Assembly: GCA_963576725.1 (NCBI GenBank)
Contig: OY755252.1
Span: 56,573,985-56,637,984, forward strand
Direction: 5' to 3'
DNA from: Azorinus chamasolen
Taxonomy: Eukaryota; Mollusca; Bivalvia; Cardiida; Solecurtidae
Length of the DNA stretch: 64,000 nt
Part shown: piece after piece, positions 10,401-22,399 of the stretch
How positions within the stretch are numbered: position 1 is the first letter of the stretch
Layout of the letters: each line of letters starts with the position of its first letter
The notes under the pieces: model-generated
Told to the model about the DNA's origin: nothing
The model's input: only the letters and a program-made list of their open reading frames with translations
The model's database searches: none
Translations under genes and position numbers: made by a program

Positions 10401-13400
10401 TCGTGTTAACTTGTTTAATCAGTGTCTTACTATGTCTGTGGCCTATGCTATTATGTTACAAAGCAGTTTCATCCTGTCAAGGAGCAATGTGAGCGTGTCT
10501 ATACGACATGTTATCATGTTAAGTGCACGTGCTGTTTTGTCAATATATAGTGCCGACTTGTCCAAACTGTGTCTTATCATGTTAAACGGCTAAGTTATTA
10601 TGTTAAAAAGTAGTATCATCTTGTTAAAGAGCAATGTGAACTTGTCTATACGATGTGGTATCATGTTAAATGCACGTTGTATTTTGTCAATATATAGCGT
10701 TGACTTGTCCAAACAGTGTCTTATCATGTTAAACGGCTACGTTATTATGTTGCAATGTAGTCTCATCTTGTTAAAGAGCAATGTGATCTTGTCTATACGA
10801 TATGTTATCATGTTAAACGCCCATGTTGTCTTGTCAATATGTAGTGTTGACTTGTCCAATGTATGTCTTATTATGTTTAACTGCTATGTTATGTTAAAAA
10901 GTAGTTTCATCTTGTTAAAGAGCCATGTTAACTTGTCTATATAATATGTTATCATGTTAAACACACGTGTTGTCTTGTCAATATGTAATGTTGACTTGTC
11001 CGTTTTAGGTCTTATTATGTTAAACTGCTATGTTATTATGTTACAAAGTAGTTTCTTCTTGTTAGAGAACAATACGAACTTGTCTTCATAATCTGTTATT
11101 ATGTTAAAAGCATGTGTTGTCTTGTCAATATATAGTGTTGACTTGTCCAACTTAGGTCTTATTATGTTAAAATACTATGTTCTTATGTAACAAAGTAGTT
11201 TTATCTTGTGAAAGAACAATGTGAACTTGTCTATATAATATGTTATCATGTGTTGTCTTGTCAATATGTAGTGTTGACTTGTCCATTTTTGTAACACAAT
11301 AACATAGCCTTTTAACATAATAAGACATAAATTGGACAAGTCAACACTACATATGGACAAGACAACACGTACATTCAATATGATCACATATTATACAGAC
11401 AAGTTCACAATGCTCTTAAACAGGATGAGACTTCTTTGTTATATAATAACATAGGTGTTGCACATAATAAGACATTCTGTAAACAAGTTCACAGAGTGTT
11501 TTGACATAATGGCACTGTTTTTAGACATGACAAACCTGAATTTGAACAAGACAAGAAGGAATGTGACAACAGGAGACAGCTACGGCGTTCCATACCCGTG
11601 GGTCACACTTACCATTCTTGGAGACTTTACCGTTCCCCTTCCTATCGAACACAGCAAAGGCGGCGGTCATCTCTTGTTTAATCTCATCCGGTGTCTGCAT
11701 GTGGCGTGCTAGTAGCTCAATGTATTCATTTTGATCTAGAACTCCATTGCCTAGCAACAAAATAATACGCTTAACCCCTGGACAGACTTCAGAACACAAC
11801 CATTTTATCTTATTTATTTCTGTCATTTTCGTTCTTTCATTCATTCTCTTTTATCATTATCTTTCTTTCTGTCATTCTCTTTTTTTCTTGATCTTACTGT
11901 CTTTCTTTCGTCATTTCTTTCTGTCTCTTGTTTGTTTCTTTTATGCTTTCTTCTTTGTTGCTTTCTTTCTATCTATCTTTCTTACCGTCTTGATTTATTA
12001 GTTTATTTCTTTAAACTTTTATTTTTATTATTTATCTATTATCATTTCTGGATCCAAGTTTTTGCTAATACGAGCCAGGTCGTGTTTAGCGTGATAAGGC
12101 AAATAAGAATTTAATAACAATAAATATTTATTATTTGTAATTTCATAATGGTATAAAAACACAGGAATGTTTTACTAAGGTAGAAACTGAATAGTTCCGT
12201 TGGCAAACAGACCAAACCTTGATTCGGAGTCGTCTGATCTGTATTTGCAAAGGCGTCAAAGATACATGTCTGTATCACATAAAGGCAAAACCCTTTACTC
12301 CCTTTCTACGCCATTGCAAACAAAGCAGACACAGATCAGACGGCTCCTATATTTGCTGATGGAATAATATAGATTTGATCTGCAGTTTCTGCTTTGGCAA
12401 AAAATCATGTGTTAATTAAGAAATAATAAATTCATGCCAGTGTTTTATCGTGCAATCGAACACTGGTATGAGTTGAGATGCGTAGTAATTAAATCACGAT
12501 AGGCCGAGTGATTTAATTATAAGCATCTCAACGACTATCCGTGTTCGATTGCACGATAAAACACTGGTATAAATTTATTATTTCGATTCTAACACTTCAA
12601 TTTAACTATAATTAGCACCGCCACAACAGCACTACTTTTCTTGACGTGCGAATTTTCGAAGCCATATTACGTCACGTTAAGCCGTTACAGCGCGTGCGGT
12701 TGTTTTATGTATAGGTTAGAGCTTATAAACTGCAGTCTTCGAAAATGGCTACAATGTTCCAACTTCCATATTTCATTATAACTATTTTGTTCATGAATAT
12801 TCATTAGATATTGAAATTTGGAATGAGCATAAAACAGGGAAAAGGTATGAGACTTACCATCTGTGTCAGCCTCGTCGGCTATGTCTTGAAGCTGCTTCCT
12901 CGTCGGGTTCTGTCCACAGACTCGGAATACTCTCGCTAGTTCATCAATGTCCAGGGAGCAATCATTATTTCTGTCGAAGATTCCAAACGAGTTCATCATA
13001 TCTGAAACAACAAATGGATCCCGCTTTACAAACGACGCAATGTTTTGCAAACAGGTTAGAACCAGTTCAGTTTGAAAATGCGGCGTTAGGTCTGCAACGT
13101 TTGAAACTCTTCAGAATTTATTCTGGTGTGTTGGTTTGAGTCACAAACACTGCAGAATCTAATAATTTTGTTCTACACTGTTTGCAAAGTCAGGGGGACA
13201 AACTGTAAAGAATCTTCTGTTTGGCTTTTGAAAAGAATGAAGCTGGCGATTATTTACGGAAGCAAATATTTGCCTATCAGACATAGCATTAGCCCTCTTA
13301 AGTGCCAGCATGTCGTCTGCTAAACACACCTCCGTCTGCTAAACACATTGTCGTCTGCTAAACACATTGTCGTTTGCTAAACACATTGTCGTCTGCTAAA

Positions 13401-16400
13401 TACATTGTCGTCTGCTAAACACACCTCCGTCTGCTAAACAGATTGTCGTCTGCTAAACACATCTCCGTCTGCTAAACACATTGTCGTCTGCTAAACACAG
13501 TGTCGTCTGCTAAACACATCACCTTCAACTAACATTTTCGTCTGCTTCAAATTTTAGAATGGGCGTTTGTTCAATTTATTTGTAACAAATAAAGAAAGTG
13601 TCGAACAGTTTGGATCCTGTCTCATCTGGATCCAGACTGCTCGTATATGACATCAGATACACGTCTTATGGCACTGGGGGAGTTAATCCATTTCTGCAAT
13701 GCCTTAGTAAGCATTGATCCTTATCCAATTACCCGCGACCTGATTCGCATTTGCAAATAGATTGGATCCAGACTAGATACCGAGTAACTCGGCGTCTCAT
13801 CAGGGTCCAAACTGTTTGACACTCGGTCAATAGTTTCTCAAAAGCTTAATCAGCTCGGATGTACTAAAATTGTACTAGAACTAGATCAAAATTTGAGCAG
13901 ACAATATTTTCCCCAGCAAGGTAAGTGTCACAGACCGCACAATTAAATTCAGGCTACAATGTGAAAACAGAGGTCAAGGTCGACCCCATTACCTCTTTCG
14001 CTGCCAAATCTTGTCGTCTGCAAACTTTGTCGTCTGCTACAATTTACATTTCAAAGTTGCATGTATCACATAGTTCTGTTGACTATGTAAACATACACAA
14101 AGTGAAAGCGATAGTTCTTGTGGTAAAATAATCGTTGACCAATTATACTAGCAATTAGCAAGTTCTATTTATACAATATCTCAAGTTAATGTACAGCAAA
14201 ACCCTTTTTAAACCGGAATTCAAGTAGAAGAATAATTTAGATACTTTCAGGCAGGTGACTGCTTAACCCATTACATCATAGGCTATTTTTAGATACAACC
14301 TCTTTGAATTAATCTACCGAAATGAGCATTAATTAGAGAAAAGGAACATTTTAGAAGTTTGTAGTTTGAAACCATTGTGATGAATAGAGCAAATGTCGGA
14401 TTAACGAATGTTCGAATTACCGAGGTTTTACTGTAAATGTAACGACAATGTGATAAGCCATACTTCAACTACATAACGGTCGACTTTAATGTTTTATTTA
14501 TACAACCAGATTATATTGAACCCCTTACCTAGCTCATAAAAACAAGTTTTGAGACCTTTGCAGACAGAGTAGACTCAGATAAAAAAAACTATTGAAGGGA
14601 CTGTTTGATCAGGGTCTGCTCTGTTTCCTTATGGAATTATAGATACTCTGTTTCTGTCACAGCCAAAAATAGCCTTGTTGACGTGTAATTGTAGAATATT
14701 CGTGCAGTAATAAATTCTTACTTCAACATCAACATTAAGCCATTAAAATTCTCATTTCAATACCAATGGAAGCAAGGGTTAAGCCATTAAATTCTTACTT
14801 CAATGTCCATGGAACCAAGGCCTAAGTCCCACAGGAGCCATCTAATCTGGATTTACTATGTTTGCAGTGCCATAAGATACCGAATAAATTGTTAAATCTC
14901 TGGCTTAAACAAACAGTCTCCCACCAGACTATATTTAACCCGTAAACTCATACAAACGTATTTTGTGTTTTTGCAAACAGAGTAGATCCTAGTGTTTCAA
15001 CGATGGTCGATTATTTCCGATGATTGATCGAATGTGCTCATTCGATAGATAATCGATTATAAAATCAAATAATCGATTAATCGAAATAATATTTTTTTTT
15101 ATTAAATTCTATGTAAAATAGCTATATTGTTTCTGATGTAAAATATATGAAAACACTTTACTACATTAATAATGTATGTATTTATCTTCAGATGTGAAAT
15201 TAAAATAAATTGTCAATTTTAAGATTTTCGTTACTAAATTTATACTCAAAATTTAAATTTCTCATTTCGATTATATAATCGATGATTAATCGAAGTGGTC
15301 TGTCCGATTATATCAGATGATCGATTATGAAAATCGGCCGATTATGACACCCTAGGTCACTAGATCCAGATCAGAGGGCGACTGTAAGAGTCATCTGACT
15401 AGGGTTCTGGTCGGTTGCTTATGGGAATATACAGATGTATTTCTACAGCTTCTGTCAAAGTAAAACATGTCACGTGTTCGTGTACCAGTGTAAAACGCCA
15501 GCTTATTCGTCATCATTTATGATGTCATTATTTCTTACATGAATATTCAGTAGGTAGTGAGTTAACCCTTTCCCTCATACTGGCGACTTTTGACGACTCT
15601 GTAAAAGTAACTTTGTGAAACCATTGTGATAAATAGAGCATTTGCTCCTATTGGAGCAAATGCTATATTTATCACAATGGTTTCAAACTACAAAATTCTA
15701 AAATTTTCCTTTTCTCTAGTTAATGCTCCTTTTCAGTAGATTACTTCAAAGAGGTTGTATCTAAAAATAGCCTATGATGTAATGGGTTAAAAGAGATTAA
15801 ACATTTAGGCATGCGTTAATTTATGCGTGTATCATTTGTTTTCTATACAATCAGAGTACATCGGTGTCTCATAGGAATTCAAAATATCTGACACCCGGCC
15901 AGTAGTATATCTATTACGTGAAATAATCGTAAATGAATGAGATTTATCAAAAATAAGAAACTGGTAAGGTTTGTCCAATGAAATCCTCACCCACCCACAC
16001 ACTAGCCCATCCCCACATACTACTCCCAACCCAACCACATACATTATCCTAACCCCAACCTACCTCACCTCAATCCCACCCTACACATTACGTTATCCCC
16101 ACTCTATCCATCACCAACACACTAATCCCATCCCACACATTACTTCATCCCCACCCTACCCCGCACCTCCACAATCCCCAACTTCCCCCGTCACCACACA
16201 AATAATATCCCAATCCCCACAAATTGTCCCCATCCCCACGCCCCACCTCCACCCACACACTGTCCCCTCCCCCACGACACACTTTATTTACCTCGCACCT
16301 GTATTGGTGTGATTTTGATGCTGTTTTTTCCACTTGCTCCGTCATTTACTTCTAAAGCCTCTTTCTCCATTCTGTTCACATCGTTCACCTATATATGCAT

Positions 16401-19400
16401 GTACAGTTAACATTAGCTAAATAAATAATATCATCAAAAAATCCTTCCTGTTACATTAGCTATAGTAAAACCAATCTATTAAAAGTAGGTCTAATTCCGG
16501 GGCGTTGATGCAGGTAAGGTGGTAGCTTAATGCATGGCGATGGTAGGAGCATAACTGTCATCCTGCATTAAGCTACCACCTGCTCTTATCGCTATCCATG
16601 TGTATTCGTTACATGGTTGCCATAGGCAAGATCTAGTGTTCTTTTGATTCGTTCAAAACTTTCGGTAACTATCGACCGAATATCAAACGATTTGGATCCT
16701 GATGAGATGCGGAGCTACTCGGCACCTCACCTGGATCAAAACTGTTTACAGGTCGCACTTAGCGGAAACGTGATTGTGAAAGTAACGTAAAAGGAGAAAA
16801 ATTCACACAGAAACTTAGAGCAGACACCTTTTTGCAGAAGAATAATCATATTGTGCAAAGGATTAACACGTTATTGTTGTATTTTTGTGTGTTTATATCG
16901 TGGCCTTACTGTCGCGTTAACTGTATTTCAATCATATCGCGACGTCCAGCTAATTACGGGTGGAGGAAGACGCCACGTGTTTTTTTTCCGTGTATGGAAC
17001 AAACTGTATTTGTTTCGTGCATAGAAGAACAGCCGATTAGAACCACGGACCTACCCCAAGCCATACGAACAACCTTTATTGTTGAGTGTACATAGAAATA
17101 CATTAGACAAGACGGAATAAGGCTTAATTTTCATGAACGTAAATGTATTTGAGTACAGTAGAATCTGTCTTAACCATTCGCTTGCTATTCACGTCAATAT
17201 ACGTAACTGTAAATAGTGACGACCCAGATGAGACAGCTCCTGCAGGAGCTGTCTCATCAGGGTCTGCACTATTTACAATTTGATTGTGCAACCAGTGCAC
17301 TCCACAGCAGTGATTGCACAGCGAAATACTTGTACACAGTGAAGATATATGTAATTATACAACAGGGCGTGGGTAAAGAAGGACAAATGTATTTTAAAAT
17401 TCAGCAAGAGAAGGGTTAAATGGCCATTTATTAATTGATCATGGAAGTATTAAAACAGGTGGTTGCTTAACGCAGTGGAAAAGCAATGTAGAAAACTCCT
17501 ATAGGAGCTTTCTGCATTACATTTGACCTGCATTAAGCTACCACCTGCATTACGGATTAATAATTAGAACTTTTTTGATGGCCGATTAAGACATGTTCTG
17601 CCGTATTGTAATGAGGATGTCATGATAATTTTCAGTTATTATTTTCCAATAATGGTAATTGGCAAATGTTTATATCGCATTTAAAAACTTTTTTGAACTT
17701 TAACCGCGCCTACAAGTATGGCCTGCTTCAGTTTTTGCTTTCATCTTTTTTTAAACCATGACCAGATTGTAAACGATAAGACGCCGATTAATCAAATCTT
17801 TAATACCCAACTGCAAATAACAATAAAATCTACTAAAAATTTGATGTAATGCAATTTTGATTTTTTCAAATTCTATTAACGTTTTGAAAATCTGTTGACC
17901 GAGTGTCAAACAGCTTGGATCCTGATGAGACGTCGAGTTACTCGGCGTCTCATCTGGATCCAAACTGTTTGCAAATGCATTTAAGGTGGCGAATAGCAGG
18001 AAAATGGTTAGATGTCTTTTTTAACTGATTAATATGTAAGAAATAATGACTATCAATATTAAGGAAATGATGTTATTTTAATTACAGCATATGAACACTT
18101 GAATTGTTCTCAAAGATTGTAACTTTAAAATCAGGCCCAAGTTTCACGAACATTCTTAACCCATTTGCTCCCAGTGGATTCTTCCATGTTTATACATGTA
18201 TATTGGATTAGTCCATTTTTTTATCCCCCACCGCATAGCGGAGGGGGGTTATAGGAATGGCCTTCGTCTGTCCGTCTGTCTGTCTGTCTGTCCGTCTGTC
18301 CGTCTGTCCGTCCGTCTGTCTGTCCGTAACAATTTCGTGTCCGCTCCATATCTCCTATACCCCTTGAAGGATTTTCAAGAAACTTGCCTCAAATGTTAAC
18401 CAAGTTGAGACGATGTGCAGAACATATGTGGCAGATATGTCGGCTCAAGGTCAAGGTCACATTTGAAGGTCAAGGGTTTTAACCTTCAATTTCCATTGCA
18501 TTTTTGTGTCCGCTCCATATCTTGTAAACCCTTTGAAGGATTTTCATAAAACTTGAGTCAAATGTTAACTAAATTAAGACGATGTGCAGAACACATGTGG
18601 CAGTCATGTCGGCTCAAGTTCAAGGTCACATTTGAAGGTCAAGTGTTTAAGCCTTCAGTTGCATTACAGTTTCGTGTCCGCTCCATATCTTCTAAACCCT
18701 TTTAAGGATTTTCATAAAACTTGAGTCAAATATTAAATGAATTGAGACGATGTGCAGAACCCATGCGGCAGTCATGTTGGCTCAAGGTCAAGGTCACTTT
18801 TGAAGGTCAAGTGTTCTAACCTTTAATTTCCTTACATTTTCGTGTCCGCTCCATATCTTCTAAAGCCTTTGAAGGATTTTCATAAAAGTTTAGTTAAATG
18901 TTAGCTAAATTGAGACGATGTGCAGAACACATGTGCCAGTCATGTCGGCTCAAGGTCAAGGTCACATTTGAAGATCAAGTGTTCTTACCTTCAATTTCCA
19001 TTATAGTTTCGTTATCTCCTATACCCCTTGAAGGATTTTCAAGAAACTTGCCTCAAATGTTAACCATGTTGAGACAATGTGCAGAACATATGTGGCAGTC
19101 ATGTCGGCTCAAGGTCAAGGTCACATTTGAAGGCCATGTGATTTAATCTTCAATTTCCATTACATTTCGTGTCCGCTCCATATCTTCTAAACCATTTGAA
19201 GGATTTTCATAAAACTTGAGTCAAATATTAACCGAATTGAGATGATGTGCAGAACACATGTGGCAGTCATGTCGGCTCAAGGTCAAGGTCACATTTGAAA
19301 GTCGTGTTCTTACCTTCAGTTTCCATTATATTTGTTTCCGCATCCTATTTTCTTAACAACTGGAAGGTATCACCTTAAGGTCAATGTCTTAATTTAGGTG

Positions 19401-22363
19401 GCGGCGGTGGGGGATATAGCTGTCCTTTGGACTGCCTTGTTTATCTAAGGGATGCCTGGCCTAAATTTTCAATTTCGTTTTGTTTTATATTGAAATTCCT
19501 ATCAGCAAACAGTGTAGACTCTGATCAGACGCCGCATTATGCGGCGTCTGATCAGAGTCTACACTGTTTGCCTACGTCCCATATATGGGATCGTGGGAAC
19601 AAATGGGTTAAGTAATTACTTAACTAAGCATGTCATTTTAAAGTTACATAGGAACATAACTTTTCTTATTTGTTTTTTATAAATTAAGTGTTTATTTTTA
19701 TATAAAAAGTAGGATGTTTGCTCAATTATCATTTTGAGAACAAATATTGCATTTGATAATAACTGAAAGTGGTCTAATACGAGAAACTGTTTGAGAATTT
19801 GTAATAGACTTTAGAATTTTATCGAATTCATTTTGGGTTTAATCACTTATTCCATACAATAAACGTCATTTTCTATTAAAAATATAACAGACTGTCTCTA
19901 AGGATTCTGTTTAGATACAATTCTTTAACTTATCTTCTATAGATGCAAGTTTGATACCCTTAATAGGTCCAACCTATTACATACATAATTATGACGTTAT
20001 CAACAGTCAGCTAATATATATTCATGACGTCATTATTTCTTACATGAATATTCAAGAGGGAACGACCTTATTGTGTCGTGCAAAGACCAACTGCTTTCCA
20101 CGTGACCTGCGCTAGACATTTAATCTTTTCCATGTTTAACATTTATTCAAAATTGTTTTAACATTTATTCAAAATTGTATCACCCGAGCAATATCCACGG
20201 ACAGAATCAATAACATGGAACATGAAAAGGGGATTTTTTAACCATGGTTGAATTATTGTTTATTTCGGTTTAACCCTGTACTCCGTGAAGACGCCTTTCT
20301 ACGCCTCTGCAAACAGAGCAGACCCAGATCAGACGGCTCCTATAGGAGCCGTCTGATCAGGGTCTGTTCTGTTTGCTCATGACGTGGTAGAGATCTGATT
20401 CTTTAGTTTCTGTCATGACCATAGGTTACTGTTCTCATATTCCACTATAATATTTCATCTGTTAAATATTCATGATGCCATTATTTCAAGCATTAAAGGT
20501 ATACGCGCCCAATTCATGCGCAACCTGGCGGGAGCTTAGTATGATTTGTTTCCAAACCCAATAATTTTGGCTACAGATGAGAATAATATCTGAAATGAGT
20601 CTCATATGTAATCACCCTTGAAGTTATAGAATTTGTTATTGGAAATAATGTAGTTTTTGTGTTCTATAAGAAGTTATTTTAGATGTTGAAAATAATCTGG
20701 AATTCCATAGGGAACTGCACTTTTTATGTCGTTGCAGAGCAGACTGATGGTTCAATTGGATTTGTTCTAGAGTCACTGGTTGCGAATAATAATGTACATT
20801 TGGTATCAAGTAATTTACATTGGTCTGGCTTATGCAAAGGATAATTACATGTATATGTATATAGACATAGCTATAGTCATTATGTTGTACATTAAGCTGC
20901 ACAAGCCAACTGCTCATATAGTCTAGTATTATATCCATAAAAGGGCCTATATTTTCAAAAGAAGTGTGGTGACATATGCTTTTTTTCCATTTTCTGATTA
21001 ATCACACATAAAACATTTATTCTGTGAAATTTGATCAATTTCTTATTGCTAGGTTTTGTTAGAGAGAGGTTTTTCATTGAATTTGAGCCAAACAAGTTCG
21101 TATTGTTCAGGCAACAAATTAAACATTTTTTAAACGTAATATATTTAGTAAACATCACGTTATAAATTTTATAAGGATTGTTTGTGTCAATTTGGTGTTA
21201 TTATATACATTTGATTGGGTAAAAACATAAGTAAAGCTTGTTAACATTAAGTTGCATCCTTATATTTTAACCCCACCTATATATTTTAAGAAGGCCAGAA
21301 TATGCACGTTTAGGAGGGCTACAGTATACATTTCAAGGGCCAATGGACAAAAAGAAAGCATGGTAACCTATGGTTTGCTTTTTACCATGTCACTAAGAAA
21401 TAATTGAAGAACTTATGCAGAAGAAATTTTCATAAAGATCCTATTGAACTTTCTTTTGGGTACGTATACCTTTAATATCCATAAGAGTAAATGGTTGAGC
21501 ATTAATTAACCTTTAGCCTGCTGAGCAAATTATTTTTACAGATTTTTTCACCTACTACATTTTCAAAATTCAAGTTTTAATCAATTTGTCTTCCATAATG
21601 AAATCAGGATGTCAAACAGTTTGGATCCTGATGAGACGCCGAGTTACTCGGCGTCTCATCTGGATCCAAACTGTTTGCATCTAGGTATTCACTCATCCGC
21701 CCACAGCATAGGAGTAAAGGGTCAAGCATTAATTAATTCATTATATGCTTTCACATTAACACTTCACCGGATACAGACGTCTTTGCAAACAGAGTAGACC
21801 CTGATCAGACGGCTCCTACAGGGGCCGTCTGATCAGGGTCTGCTCTGTTCGCTGACGGAATTATATAGATCTGGTTCTACAATTCTACAGTTTCTCTCAT
21901 ATTAGAATTAAATCTTGTTAAGAATGATATGGTCAAAAGTTCAATTGTTCGTAAAGTCAATATGAACTTCAGCTAATTAACCCTTCGCTTGCTATTCACG
22001 TCAATATACCTACCTGTAAATAGTGAAGACCCAGATGAGACAGCTCCTGCAGGAGCTGTCTCATCAGGGTCTGCACTATTTACAAGTTGATTGTTCAACC
22101 AGTGCACTCCACAGCAGTGATTGCACAGCGAAATACTTGTACACAGTGAAGATATATGTAATTATACAACAGAGCATGGGTAAAGAAGGAGAAATGTGTT
22201 TTAAAATTCAGCAAGAGAAGGGTTAAGTGTTCAAACAGTACTAGTAATTATTTATTGCATGAATATTTCATGAGATACACGTAATAGTTTAAAGAGGATT
22301 TACACGTGCAAATTTGTTTCGTCTTTTTATTTGGTTAATTTCGCTATAGTCTTATTTATTATA

Positions 22364-22399
<36 letters not shown>

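Larger units (their letters stand above)
18156..19611. mobile_element. T4 MITE split by the TATCCCCCACC element
   Basis: TTAACCCATTTGCTCCCAG to AACAAATGGGTTAA; hairpin GACGCCGCATTATGCGGCGTC near the right end. Confidence 0.75.

Noticed and set aside
18240..18330. palindrome CACCGCATAGCGG as a separate hairpin
   Set aside because: It belongs to the end of the TATCCCCCACC element.
20636..20938. 100-codon minus-strand frame
   Set aside because: It is inside the 983-bp TTAA element, AT-rich, without any transposase motif.
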